Below are positions 19,253 through 28,647 of a stretch of DNA of 64,000 bases, piece by piece. The notes under the pieces are model-generated. The model was not told the DNA's origin, did no database searches, and saw only the letters and a program-made list of their open reading frames with translations. The translations under genes and the position numbers were made by a program. Numbering within the stretch: position 1 is the first letter of the stretch; each line of letters starts with the position of its first letter. Origin of the DNA: Nocardioides euryhalodurans (GTDB lineage: Bacteria > Actinomycetota > Actinomycetes > Propionibacteriales > Nocardioidaceae); assembly GCF_004564375.1 (NCBI RefSeq), contig NZ_CP038267.1:1366501-1430500 (forward strand), read 5' to 3'.

Positions 19253-20880
19253 GCCACCGGCTCCGTCGCGTCGACGGGGACCAGCGGCAGCGGGCTGCGC
19301 CGCAGCACTCCCCCGTTGCGCCGCGGCAGCGTCAGCCGGAACTGCGCCCCCTCACCGGGCCGCCCCCAGGCCTGCAACCAGCCGCCGTGGAGGTGGGTGT
19401 CCTCCATGGCGATCGAGAGGCCCAGGCCGGTGCCACCGCTGGTGCGGGCGCGGGCCGGGTCGGCCCGCCAGAAGCGGTTGAAGACCATCGCGGCCTCGCC
19501 GATCGCAAGCCCCACCCCGTGGTCGCGGACCGCGAGCGCCGCGGCGTGCTCGTCGCTGGCCACCCGGATCACGATGTCCCCGCTCTCGGCGTGGTCGATG
19601 GCGTTGGTGACGAGGTTGCGCACGATCCGCTCCACCCGGCGTACGTCGGCCTCCGCACGGCACGGGCCGTCCGCCTCGATCCGCACCATGACGCCGTTCT
19701 GCGCCGCGAGCGCGGAGGTCGCGTCGACGATCCGGTGGGCGACGTCGACGAGGTCGAGGTCGTCGATCTCCAGGACCGCGGCACCGGCGTCGAAGCGGCT
19801 GATCTCGAGCAGGTCGACCAGCAGCGTCTCGAACCGGTCGAGCTCGGACAGCAGCAGCTCGGCCGCGCGTGCCGTCGTGGGGTCGAACTCCCCACGGGCG
19901 TCGTGGAGCAGCTCCCCCGCCATCCGCACCGTGGTGAGCGGCGTCCGGAGCTCGTGGGAGACGTCGGACACGAACCGGCGCTGCACGCGGGAGAGCTCCT
20001 CGAGCTGGCGGATCTGGCGCTGCAGGTTGGTCGCCATCTGGTTGAAGGACGTCGCGAGGCGGGCGAGGTCGTCCTCGCCGCTCACGCGCAGCCGCTCCTG
20101 CAGCTGCCCGGCGGCCAGCCGCTCGGCGACCCGGCGCGCCATCCGCACGGGGGTGACGACCTGCCGGGTGACCAGCCAGGTCAGGCCGGCCACGAGGAGC
20201 AGCAGCAGGCCGGCAGCGGTGAGCATGGCCCGTCCGACCAGCTGCAGGGTGGCGATCTCGTCGCTCAGTGGGAACAGGTAGTAGAGCGTGTACGTCCGGG
20301 AGTCGGCCGGCAGCCGCACCTGGGAGCCGACGGCGATCGCCGGCTCGGCGACGACGTCGCCGTCGGAGGTCTCGCGACGCAGCTCGGTGTAGGTGAACGC
20401 GGTCGTGGCGTTGCCCTGGAAGTGCTCCTCCAGGGCGCTCGGCACGCTGGTCTTGTCCAGCCGGGGCGTGTACTGCGCCGAGTCGGCGATGCGCGAGTCG
20501 CCGGCAGGTCCGCTGAGGACGACGGCGAAGTCGCGGGTCAGGCCGAGCTCGACGATCGGGTCCACCAGCTCGCCGAGCTGGAGCGCGACGTCGGTCTCCG
20601 TCGCCGGGACCCCGTCGAGGCTGTCCTGGGCCTCCTCGGTGACCCTGGTCGCCTCCCCGACGGCGGCCGCCTCGCGCTGCTCCAGGAGCCCGTCGCGGGT
20701 CTGCTGCAGGAGGAAGACGCCCACGATGCCGATGACCAGCGCGGACAGCAGCACCGTGCTGGCCACGACGCGGGCCTGGATCGACCGTCGCCAGAAGGTC
20801 AGGCCGTGACGGAGCACGGTGGTCGCACGCTGCACGCCCAGCCGGCGGAGTCCTGAGCCTGTCGAGGGGTCGAGAGCCAT
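19249..20880 (-). CDS. mtrB: Sensor histidine kinase MtrB
   Basis: A 543-residue membrane kinase. Membrane helices at ~38-58 and ~215-238 bracket an extracytoplasmic sensor; then HAMP (~240-290), HisKA with the phospho-acceptor H309 in SDVSHELRTPLTTVR, and HATPase with G-x-G boxes (DHGVGLAIG, GGTGLGLSI). It phosphorylates MtrA and controls cell-wall and division genes. The first ~15 residues (MALDPSTGSGLRRLG) come from a dispersed repeat-like sequence and are not conserved; a GTG at 20835 would give a start just before the conserved VQRATTVLRHG. The ribosome-binding site is weak at both. Ten bases follow mtrA. Confidence 0.94.
   Translation of the reverse strand: MALDPSTGSGLRRLGVQRATTVLRHGLTFWRRSIQARVVASTVLLSALVIGIVGVFLLQQTRDGLLEQREAAAVGEATRVTEEAQDSLDGVPATETDVALQLGELVDPIVELGLTRDFAVVLSGPAGDSRIADSAQYTPRLDKTSVPSALEEHFQGNATTAFTYTELRRETSDGDVVAEPAIAVGSQVRLPADSRTYTLYYLFPLSDEIATLQLVGRAMLTAAGLLLLLVAGLTWLVTRQVVTPVRMARRVAERLAAGQLQERLRVSGEDDLARLATSFNQMATNLQRQIRQLEELSRVQRRFVSDVSHELRTPLTTVRMAGELLHDARGEFDPTTARAAELLLSELDRFETLLVDLLEISRFDAGAAVLEIDDLDLVDVAHRIVDATSALAAQNGVMVRIEADGPCRAEADVRRVERIVRNLVTNAIDHAESGDIVIRVASDEHAAALAVRDHGVGLAIGEAAMVFNRFWRADPARARTSGGTGLGLSIAMEDTHLHGGWLQAWGRPGEGAQFRLTLPRRNGGVLRRSPLPLVPVDATEPVA
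20852..20868. repeat. REP-like sequence at the mtrB 5' end
   Basis: CCTGAGCCTGTCGAGGG (reverse CCCTCGACAGGCTCAGG) matches the short 'CCTGAGCYTGTCGAAGG' sequence I know as scattered in many actinobacterial and other genomes. Here it lies in frame within the annotated N-terminus of MtrB (DPSTGSG). Confidence 0.5.
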
Positions 20881-20890
20881 GGCCAGGGAC

Positions 20891-21592
20891 CTACGCGGAC
20901 CCGGCCTTGTAGCCGACGCCTCGGACGGTGACGACGATCTCGGGGTTCTCGGGGTCGTGCTCCACCTTGGACCGCAGCCGCTGGACGTGGACGTTGACCA
21001 ACCGGGTGTCGGCCGCGTGGCGGTAGCCCCAGACCTCCTCCAGCAGCACCTCGCGGGTGAAGACCTGCCACGGCTTGCGCGCCAGGCAGACCAGCAGGTC
21101 GAACTCCAACGGCGTCAGGCCGATGGTCCGACCGCCCCGGGTCACGGAGTGCCCGGCGACGTCGATCTCGAGGTCGCCGATGGACAGTCCCTCCGGCGAC
21201 GGCGCGTCGAAGCGGCGTACGCGGGCGCGGATCCGCGCGATGAGCTCCTTGGGCTTGAAGGGCTTGACGATGTAGTCGTCGGCCCCCGACTCCAGCCCCA
21301 GCACCACGTCGATCGTGTCGCCCTTGGCGGTCAGCATCACGATCGGCACCCCGGACTCGGCCCGGATCTCCTTGCAGACGTCGATGCCGTCCTTGCCGGG
21401 GAGCATCAGGTCGAGCAGCACCAGGTCGGGCTTGGAGTCCCGGAAGGCCTGCAGCGCGTCGTCGCCGCGACCGCACATGTGGCTCTCGAAGCCCTCTTGG
21501 CGCAGGACGATCGTGAGCATCTCCGCGAGGGAGGCGTCGTCGTCGACGACGAGGATCCGGCCGCGCGTCGCGGCGTCGGGTGCCTGGCTCAT
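20891..21592 (-). CDS. mtrA: Response regulator MtrA
   Basis: A 233-residue OmpR/PhoB-family regulator. The receiver has VVDDDASLAEML, phospho-acceptor D61 in LVLLDLMLPGKDG, and the KPFKPKEL lysine. The winged helix (~135-233) ends VVTVRGVGYKAG. MtrA is an essential regulator in mycobacteria, controlling cell division, wall hydrolases and DNA replication genes. The ATG at MSQAPDA is used because homologues begin just before RILVVDDD and longer starts read into the leader. First gene of mtrA-mtrB-lpqB. Confidence 0.96.
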   Translation of the reverse strand: MSQAPDAATRGRILVVDDDASLAEMLTIVLRQEGFESHMCGRGDDALQAFRDSKPDLVLLDLMLPGKDGIDVCKEIRAESGVPIVMLTAKGDTIDVVLGLESGADDYIVKPFKPKELIARIRARVRRFDAPSPEGLSIGDLEIDVAGHSVTRGGRTIGLTPLEFDLLVCLARKPWQVFTREVLLEEVWGYRHAADTRLVNVHVQRLRSKVEHDPENPEIVVTVRGVGYKAGSA

Positions 21593-21667
21593 GCTGTCAA
21601 TACTGCCGCACGGTCGTGCACGGCCCCGGCCAACCCCGGATTTCCCGCGGGCCGCGACCACCCGTGG

Positions 21668-21687
21668 CCCCGGCCGCAGGGCCGGGG
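21668..21687 (-). terminator. Terminator-like hairpin after ahcY
   Basis: CCCCGGCC-GCAG-GGCCGGGG, a perfect 8-bp GC stem with a 4-base loop starting 14 bp past the ahcY stop. It separates ahcY from mtrA, which is on the same strand. Confidence 0.6.
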
Positions 21688-21700
21688 TCGCGGGCAGTGC

Positions 21701-23131
<1,431 letters not shown>

Positions 23132-23154
23132 GAACGTCTTCCCCTCGGGTCCAA

Positions 23155-23171
23155 GCGGGGTGACCCCCCGC
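23155..23171 (-). promoter_or_regulatory. Hairpin in the ahcY leader
   Basis: GCGGGG-TGACC-CCCCGC, 6-bp stem just upstream of the ahcY ribosome-binding site. I checked for the known S-adenosylhomocysteine riboswitch and do not see its conserved core, so this is only a simple hairpin. Confidence 0.3.
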
Positions 23172-23187
23172 GCGTGCTCGTGGTTCG

Positions 23188-23193
23188 AGGGTA
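23188..23193 (-). promoter_or_regulatory. Probable -10 element of ahcY
   Basis: TACCCT (minus strand) fits TANNNT and would give a leader of about 50 nt containing the hairpin and ribosome-binding site. No clear -35. Confidence 0.35.
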
Positions 23194-23229
23194 GGCCGGG
23201 GGTGCGGGGATCGCAGAATCCCCGACGCC

Positions 23230-24210
23230 CTACGATGCGGCCTTCTCGCCGCCCTTCCCGTGCCCGAACGGCAGGACGTGCATGACCGCGACGGCGACCG
23301 CGCCGACCACGAGGCCGACGACGGCCGAGGCCAGGGTGTTGACCAGCCAGCCGAGGAGCGCGCCGATGCCGTCGACGGCGTCGTGGACGGCCTCCTCCCA
23401 GTGGTGGACGAGGTCGTACGGCGCGTGCCAGCCCAGCTCGTCGAGGCTGGTCAGCAGGATGTGGCCGCCGACCCACAGCATGGCGAGGGTGCCGATCAGG
23501 GAGATCGCCGCGAGCAGCCTGGGCATCGCGCCGACGAGCGCGTGCCCGACCCGCTGGGACCGCTCCGAGGGGCGCAGCGTGAGCTTCAGGCCGACGTCGT
23601 CCATCTTCACGATCAGCGCGACCACGCCGTAGACGAGGGCGGTGATGAAGATCGCGACCACCGTGAGGATCGCGGCCTTCATGACGAAGCCGGCGTCGGG
23701 GTCGGAGCCGACGACCTCGTTGAGGGCGATCACCATGATCTCGGCGGAGAGGATGAAGTCGGTCCGGATCGCCCCGGAGACCGTCTTCGCCTCGTGCTCG
23801 GCGGTGAACTCCCCCTGCTCGGCCAGCTCCTGCTCGGCCTCGTCGGCGTGGTGGCCGCTGACCCGCTCCCAGACCTTCTCCGCACCCTCGTAGGCGAGGT
23901 AGGTACCGCCGATGATCAGCAGCACGGGCAGCGCCTGGGGCAGGAACTCGCTGAGCAGCAGCGCGGCCGGCAGGATGAAGAGGAGCTTGTTGCGGAGCGA
24001 GCCGATCGCGATCTTCTTGATGATCGGCAGCTCCCGCTCGGCGGCCGATCCCTCGAGGAACTGCGGCGTCACGGCCGTGTCGTCCACGACCACTCCCGCG
24101 GCCTTGGCGCTGGCGCGCCCCGCCGCGGCGCCGACGTCGTCGACGGACGCGGCAGCGATCCTGGCCAGGGCGGCCACGTCGTCGAGCAGGGCGAAGAGTC
24201 CGCCGGCCAT
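23230..24210 (-). CDS. DUF808 inner-membrane protein (YedI-like)
   Basis: A 326-residue integral membrane protein starting [20 protein letters not shown], with the family's [27 protein letters not shown] (given here as the region ~residues 66-92), [16 protein letters not shown], and several further membrane helices to the C-terminus. The ATG has GGAGGAACCG directly upstream. DUF808 proteins are common but their job is unknown. It is divergent from mmuM by 63 bp and sits alone. Confidence 0.85.
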   Translation of the reverse strand: MAGGLFALLDDVAALARIAAASVDDVGAAAGRASAKAAGVVVDDTAVTPQFLEGSAAERELPIIKKIAIGSLRNKLLFILPAALLLSEFLPQALPVLLIIGGTYLAYEGAEKVWERVSGHHADEAEQELAEQGEFTAEHEAKTVSGAIRTDFILSAEIMVIALNEVVGSDPDAGFVMKAAILTVVAIFITALVYGVVALIVKMDDVGLKLTLRPSERSQRVGHALVGAMPRLLAAISLIGTLAMLWVGGHILLTSLDELGWHAPYDLVHHWEEAVHDAVDGIGALLGWLVNTLASAVVGLVVGAVAVAVMHVLPFGHGKGGEKAAS

Positions 24211-24273
24211 CGGTTCCTCCGGATCGTGCGGGTGGGGTGGGCCCCAGCCTATCGGCGGGGGCACGATGGCCCC

Positions 24274-25161
24274 GTGGCGGACGACGGGACGATCGTGCTG
24301 GACGGCGGGCTCTCCACCGCCCTGGAGGAGCAGGGAGCCGACCTGGCCGGCCCGCTGTGGACCGCCCGTCTCCTGGCCGACGAGCCCGAGCGGCTGGCGG
24401 CCGCCCACCGCGCGTTCTACGCCGCGGGCGCCACGGTGGCCACGACGGCGAGCTACCAGGTCAGCGTCGAGGGCCTCGTCGCCGCCGGTCACGACAGCAC
24501 CGTCGCGGCTCGGCTGGTCACCCGGAGCGTGACGCTGGCGCAGGAGGTCCGCGACGAGCTCTCGGCGACACGTCCGGGACTGCTGGTCGCGGCGTCCGTC
24601 GGGCCGTACGGCGCCTTCCTCGCCGACGGGTCCGAGTACCGCGGCCGCTACGGCGTGCCCGCGAGCCGGCTGCGCGACTTCCACGGCCCCCGCCTCGAGC
24701 TGCTGGCCGAGGCCGGGCCCGACCTGCTCGCCGTCGAGACGGTCCCGGACGCCGACGAGGCCGAGGTGCTGGTGGCCCTGCTGGACGAGCTCGCCGTGCC
24801 CGCGTGGTTCAGCTACTCCGTGCGCGGCGACACGACCGGTGCCGGTCAGCCGCTGGCGGACGCGTACGCCGTCGTGGCCGGCAGCCGGTCGGTCCTCGCG
24901 GCCGGCGTCAACTGCTCCGAGCCGGCCGACGTCCTGGGGGCGATCGGGACGGCCGTGACGGTGACGGGGCTGCCCGCGGTGGCCTACCCCAACCGGGGCG
25001 GCACCTGGGACAGCACGACCAAGCAGTGGGCGTACGGCGGCCCGCTCGACCTCGACCTCGTCGAGGCGTGGGTCGCAGCCGGGGCACGCTACGTCGGCGG
25101 CTGCTGCGGCGCGGGCCCGGCCGACATCGGCGAGATCGCCGACCGGCTGCGGACCACCTGA
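24274..25161 (+). CDS. mmuM: Homocysteine S-methyltransferase
   Basis: A 295-residue enzyme of the Pfam S-methyl_trans family. It begins [18 protein letters not shown]. Zinc-ligand Cys residues are present: GVNCSEP (~residue 214) and the paired Cys in GGCCGAGP near the C-terminus. MmuM-type enzymes move a methyl group from S-methylmethionine or S-adenosylmethionine to homocysteine to give methionine. There is no cobalamin or folate domain, so it is not MetH. The GTG start is the only in-frame start before the conserved region; no clear ribosome-binding site. Functional link to ahcY. Confidence 0.88.
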   Translation: MADDGTIVLDGGLSTALEEQGADLAGPLWTARLLADEPERLAAAHRAFYAAGATVATTASYQVSVEGLVAAGHDSTVAARLVTRSVTLAQEVRDELSATRPGLLVAASVGPYGAFLADGSEYRGRYGVPASRLRDFHGPRLELLAEAGPDLLAVETVPDADEAEVLVALLDELAVPAWFSYSVRGDTTGAGQPLADAYAVVAGSRSVLAAGVNCSEPADVLGAIGTAVTVTGLPAVAYPNRGGTWDSTTKQWAYGGPLDLDLVEAWVAAGARYVGGCCGAGPADIGEIADRLRTT

Positions 25162-25177
25162 CGCCGGCGGCGGGGCC

Positions 25178-26206
25178 TCAGTCCTCCACCAGTCCCAGCC
25201 GGAGGTACGCCGCGGCGTAGCTGCCGCTGAGCAGCAGCGAGGCGTACCGCGCCACCTCGGTGGGTGCGTCGGTGGTCAGCGTCTCGACCCGGATGCCGCG
25301 GCTCGCGGCCGCGGCGCGCAGCTGTCCCCGCTCCTCCCGGACGAGCGGCTCCTCGCTGCCGTCGTCGAGCACCAGCAGCATGGGGCGCAGCTCACGCGGC
25401 TCGTCGGCGAAGGGGTCATCGAAGACGTCGCGCTGGGGGGTCGCCTCCAGGACGGGCAGCAGGTGCTCGGCGTCGCCGGCGAGCGCGGTCCGGCCGCTGG
25501 CCCGCCGCAGCTGCTCGGCGATCCGTCGAGCCGCCCGGGCCGCCAGGACACCGCCGCCCCACACGACCGGGGTCGTGTCGGCGAGCGCGATGGCCAGCAT
25601 CTTGGCCGGGTTGACGGCCAGGTCGCGGTGCGGCGAGCAGGCGATGGCCACCTCGTCGAGGGCGGAGGCGACCCGGTCCGCGTCGACGCGGGGACCGAGC
25701 CGCACCTGCTCGAGGTACTCCAGCATCACGACGGCGGTGGCGAGCTGGTCGCCGCTCGTGGTGGGCAGCACGCTGCTCCACCGTCCGGCGGCGTGCTCGG
25801 CGACCATGGACGACGGTGGGCAGGCGACGACCAGCTGGCAGCCGCGGCGTACGGCCTCGGCGACCGCGGAGGCCGAGCTCGGGCCGCCGTCGGGGGCGAG
25901 CACGACGACGAGGTCGAGACCGCCGGCCCAGCCGGGCAGCGACGGCCCTGGCCAGGCGACGAACGGCACCGGGCACCACGGCTCGAGGACCGCGCGCAGC
26001 AGCCGGGAGTCGGGCCCCGCCGCGATCACGGCACGCGGTCGCTGCTGCTCCTCGGACCGGGAGACCGCGTCGGCGATCGCCCCGGCGGCCTCACCGACCT
26101 CGCGGCGCACCCGGGCGCCGGACTCCGCCAGCGCCCGCAGCGGACCGTCGACGCGCTGCCACACCGCCTCGTCGTCGAGGCGGGACTCGTCGAACCAGGT
26201 CGCCAT
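25178..26206 (-). CDS. SIS-domain phosphosugar isomerase-like protein (TobH / Rv3256c-like)
   Basis: A 342-residue protein starting MATWFDESRLDDEAVWQRVDGPLR. It has a Rossmann-like SIS half (~residues 50-165) and a C-terminal half resembling bifunctional phosphoglucose/phosphomannose isomerases (NPAKMLAIALADTTPVVWGGG). In mycobacteria the equivalent gene lies between manA and manB. Here manA is absent, and this protein could supply the mannose-6-phosphate for the neighbouring ManB. The catalytic Glu/His set is not obvious, so it could be regulatory. It follows Trm112 by eight bases, in the manB operon. Confidence 0.7.
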   Translation of the reverse strand: MATWFDESRLDDEAVWQRVDGPLRALAESGARVRREVGEAAGAIADAVSRSEEQQRPRAVIAAGPDSRLLRAVLEPWCPVPFVAWPGPSLPGWAGGLDLVVVLAPDGGPSSASAVAEAVRRGCQLVVACPPSSMVAEHAAGRWSSVLPTTSGDQLATAVVMLEYLEQVRLGPRVDADRVASALDEVAIACSPHRDLAVNPAKMLAIALADTTPVVWGGGVLAARAARRIAEQLRRASGRTALAGDAEHLLPVLEATPQRDVFDDPFADEPRELRPMLLVLDDGSEEPLVREERGQLRAAAASRGIRVETLTTDAPTEVARYASLLLSGSYAAAYLRLGLVED

Positions 26207-26214
26207 GGTCCGCG

Positions 26215-26379
26215 TCACCCGGGCCGACGTGCCTCATCGACCAGCAGGACGGGGATGTCGTCGCGGACCGGGTAGGCGAGGCCGCATCCCTGGCACACGA
26301 GCTCCTCCCCCGTCACGACGAGGTCGCCGTGGCAGGCGGGGCAGACGATGATCTCCAGCAGGGCGGGGTCGAGGTTCAT
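26215..26379 (-). CDS. Trm112-like zinc-ribbon protein
   Basis: A 54-residue protein not visible as a long open frame. It reads [20 protein letters not shown], then [23 protein letters not shown]. Cys at 13, 16, 29 and 32 form a zinc ribbon. Trm112-type proteins stabilise methyltransferases; in actinobacteria this one is always beside manB, but its partner is unknown. The ATG overlaps the manB stop by four bases (ATGA), and the SIS gene follows eight bases after its stop, so it is the middle gene of a tight operon. Confidence 0.85.
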   Translation of the reverse strand: MNLDPALLEIIVCPACHGDLVVTGEELVCQGCGLAYPVRDDIPVLLVDEARRPG

Positions 26380-27752
26380 GCGTGGCTCCTGATCAGGTCG
26401 AGCGCGTCGTCACGGACGCGTTCCATGGTGGCGGTGTCCTTCCCCTCGGCGTTGAGCCGGAGGAGGGGTTCGGTGTTGGACGGGCGGACGTTGAACCACC
26501 AGTCGTCGTGGCTGACGGTCAGCCCGTCGAGCTCGTCGAGGACGACGCCGTCGCGCCCGTCGTACGTCGACCTCACCTCGGTGATCACCCGGCGCGGGTC
26601 GGCGACGGTGGTGTTGATCTCGCCGCTCAGCCGGTAGCGCTCGTGGTCGGCCAGCAGCTCCGACAGGGTGCCCGACGACTCCGCCAGCGCGGCCAGGGCG
26701 TGCAGGGCGGCCAGCATCCCCGAGTCGGCCCGCCAGAAGTCGCGGAAGTAGAAGTGCCCGCTGTGCTCCCCGCCGAAGACCGCGCCCGACTCCGCCATCG
26801 TCGCCTTGATGAAGCTGTGGCCGACCCGGGTCCGGACGGGCGTGCCGCCGAGCTCGGTCACGAGCTCGGGAACCCCGCGGCTGGTGATCAGGTTGTGGAT
26901 CACGGTCGCGCCGGGCTCGCGGGCCAGCTCCCGGCTCGCGATCAGGGAGGTCAGCGCCGAGGGCGAGACCAGCTCGCCGCGCTCGTCGACCAGGAAGCAC
27001 CGGTCGGCGTCGCCGTCGAAGGCGAGGCCGACGTCGGCGCCCTCCTCGACGACCCGGCGCTGCAGGTCGACCAGGGTGGTGGGGTCGATGGGGTTGGCCT
27101 CGTGGTGCGGGAAGGTGCCGTCGAGCTCGAAGTACATCGGCACCAGCTCGACCCCCGCCCCGCCGAGCCTGTCGAAGACGGCGGGCGCCGTGTGGCCGGC
27201 CATGCCGTTGCCGGCGTCGGCGACGACCCTCAGCCGCCGTCCGTCGACGGGAGCGAGGCGCAGCAGGTGGTCGACGTAGTCGGCGAGCACGTCCTGCTCG
27301 GAGACCGTCCCGCGCCGCGAGGCGTCGTGGGACTCCCCTCGGGCGAGCCGGTCGCGGATCGCGCGCAGTCCGGTGTCATGACCGACCGGCCGGGCGCCGG
27401 CGCGGCACAGCTTGATGCCGTTGTAGGCGGCCGGGTTGTGGCTGGCCGTGAACATCGCGCCGGGCACGTCGAGGCTGCCCGAGGCGAAGTAGAGCTGGTC
27501 GGTCGCCGCCAGCCCGATCATGACCACGTCCGCGCCGGCGGCCGCGGCACCGTCGGCGAAGGCGGCGGCCAGGTCCGGCGAGCTGGGACGCATGTCGTGC
27601 CCGACGACGACCCGGTCGGCGGCGGTCTCGGCCACGAAGGCGCCGCCCGTGGCCCGCGCCAGGGCGGGGTGGACCTGGTCGGGGACGGTGCCCCGGACGT
27701 CATAGGCCTTGAAGACGCGGTCGAGCGCCGCACCGTCGGCAACGGGGTCCAT
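26376..27752 (-). CDS. manB: Phosphomannomutase/phosphoglucomutase
   Basis: A 458-residue alpha-D-phosphohexomutase. The catalytic phosphoserine loop is in [13 protein letters not shown] (~residue 100), the Mg-binding loop in [14 protein letters not shown] (~residue 245), the sugar-specificity loop [10 protein letters not shown] (~325), and the phosphate-binding [12 protein letters not shown] near the end. It interconverts mannose-6-P and mannose-1-P, feeding ManC to give GDP-mannose. The ATG at [21 protein letters not shown] is backed by a TAGTCT -10 ending eight bases before it. First gene of the manB-trm112-SIS operon. Confidence 0.93.
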   Translation of the reverse strand: MDPVADGAALDRVFKAYDVRGTVPDQVHPALARATGGAFVAETAADRVVVGHDMRPSSPDLAAAFADGAAAAGADVVMIGLAATDQLYFASGSLDVPGAMFTASHNPAAYNGIKLCRAGARPVGHDTGLRAIRDRLARGESHDASRRGTVSEQDVLADYVDHLLRLAPVDGRRLRVVADAGNGMAGHTAPAVFDRLGGAGVELVPMYFELDGTFPHHEANPIDPTTLVDLQRRVVEEGADVGLAFDGDADRCFLVDERGELVSPSALTSLIASRELAREPGATVIHNLITSRGVPELVTELGGTPVRTRVGHSFIKATMAESGAVFGGEHSGHFYFRDFWRADSGMLAALHALAALAESSGTLSELLADHERYRLSGEINTTVADPRRVITEVRSTYDGRDGVVLDELDGLTVSHDDWWFNVRPSNTEPLLRLNAEGKDTATMERVRDDALDLIRSHA

Positions 27753-27760
27753 GGGAGCCG

Positions 27761-27766
27761 AGACTA
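27761..27766 (-). promoter_or_regulatory. -10 element, leaderless-type, for manB
   Basis: TAGTCT, eight bases before the manB ATG; no ribosome-binding site fits in that gap. Confidence 0.55.
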
Positions 27767-27774
27767 GTCGCGGC

Positions 27775-28137
27775 TCAGTCGGAGGTGAGCACCCGCAGGT
27801 GCCCACGACGGGTCACCTCGCGGCCGGACTCCTCCGCGAGGGTCGGTCCGGGCGGCGGCGCCGCCGGGCGCGCCGCCTCGCGGACGGCGTCAGCGAGCGC
27901 CAGCAGGTCGTCACCACTCGGTCCCTGGGCCGCCGGGTCGGGCTGGAGCCGCATCACCTCCCAGCCCCGCGGGGCGGAGAGCCGCTCGCTGTGCGCCTCG
28001 CACAGGTCGTAGGCGTGGGGCTCGGCGAAGGTGGCCAGCGGACCGAGCACGGCGGTCTGGTCGGAGTAGACGTAGGTCAGCGTCATGACCGCCGAGCGGC
28101 CACACGCCGTGCGCGAACACCGCCGGACAGGACTCAC
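27775..28137 (-). CDS. DUF3499 protein
   Basis: A 120-residue protein opening VSPVRRCSRTACGR, with the family landmarks LTYVYSDQTAVLGPLA, HAYDLCEAHSERLSAPRGWEV. Three to four Cys in the first half suggest a metal site. Found beside manB in most actinobacteria (Rv3258c-type) with no known role. The GTG chosen has a TACCGT -10 ending seven bases before it; a GTG 18 bp upstream would place that promoter inside the gene. Divergent from the zincin-like gene by 50 bp. Confidence 0.82.
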   Translation of the reverse strand: MSPVRRCSRTACGRSAVMTLTYVYSDQTAVLGPLATFAEPHAYDLCEAHSERLSAPRGWEVMRLQPDPAAQGPSGDDLLALADAVREAARPAAPPPGPTLAEESGREVTRRGHLRVLTSD

Positions 28138-28144
28138 GACGCAG

Positions 28145-28150
28145 ACGGTA
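28145..28150 (-). promoter_or_regulatory. -10 element, leaderless-type, for the DUF3499 gene
   Basis: TACCGT, seven bases before the GTG at 28137. It decides between two GTG starts. Confidence 0.5.
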
Positions 28151-28174
28151 CCCACTGATCCACCCGATGCCGAT

Positions 28175-28180
28175 TAGGCT
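28175..28180 (+). promoter_or_regulatory. -10 element, leaderless-type, for the zincin-like gene
   Basis: TAGGCT, seven bases before the GTG at 28188. It rules out an ATG 21 bp upstream, which would precede the promoter. Confidence 0.55.
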
Positions 28181-28187
28181 CGCGGCC

Positions 28188-28640
28188 GTGGAGGAGGCAG
28201 TCGACGGGGCACCCCGGCGGCGTCGGTCGCGGGACCGTCGCGGGCGCGGCATGCGCGGACCGGGCGTGCTGCCCCGTGTGCTCGGGGTGCCGGAGCGACG
28301 CACCGGCGGCGAGCGGTTCGACGAGCTGGTCATCGGCGTCGTCTCCGACATCGACGAGCGCTGGTCGACCCGCCTCGGCGTGCTGGAGTACGCCGTCGAG
28401 GACGCGCCCCAGATCCCCGACGACTGGCACCCCGAGACGGTGCCGCTGTCCTCGCTGGTCCGCGGCGCCAAGGGCGCACCCACCCGGCTCGTGCTCTTCC
28501 GCCGGCCGATCGAGCACCGGGCGGGCTCGCGCGGCGAGCTCGAGGCGCTCGTGCTGACCGTCGTCGTCGAGCAGGTGGCCGAGTTGCTGGGCGTGGAGCC
28601 CGAGGTGGTCGACCCCCGCTACGGCGGCGGCGAGGGCTGA
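28188..28640 (+). CDS. Zincin-like metallopeptidase-family protein (Rv3259-like), no HExxH
   Basis: A 150-residue protein with a basic N-terminus (RRRRSRDRRGRG) and a core typical of the 'metallopeptidase family' (Pfam zincin_1): ERFDELVIGVVSDIDERW, then VVLTVVVEQVAELLGVEPEV. In the wider family the last segment carries HExxH; here, as far as I recall also in other actinobacterial members, the His are replaced, so peptidase activity is doubtful. The position beside manB/whiB2 is conserved. Start set by the promoter above. Convergent with the DUF5719 gene, seven bases away. Confidence 0.75.
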   Translation: MEEAVDGAPRRRRSRDRRGRGMRGPGVLPRVLGVPERRTGGERFDELVIGVVSDIDERWSTRLGVLEYAVEDAPQIPDDWHPETVPLSSLVRGAKGAPTRLVLFRRPIEHRAGSRGELEALVLTVVVEQVAELLGVEPEVVDPRYGGGEG

Positions 28641-28647
28641 GGCCGGC

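Noticed and set aside
16820..20281. A 1,153-codon plus-strand open frame opposite lpqB/mtrB, and similar 1,000-codon frames opposite secA and hpf
   Set aside because: Arg/Pro/Gly/Asp-rich products with no domains, lying exactly opposite well-conserved genes; typical of long chance frames in high-GC DNA.
23132..23229. S-adenosylhomocysteine riboswitch before ahcY
   Set aside because: The leader is short and I do not find the conserved core; only one simple 6-bp hairpin is present.
28145..28155. GTG at 28155 as the DUF3499 start
   Set aside because: It would place the TACCGT -10 element inside the gene; the GTG at 28137 fits promoter spacing and the conserved start of the family.
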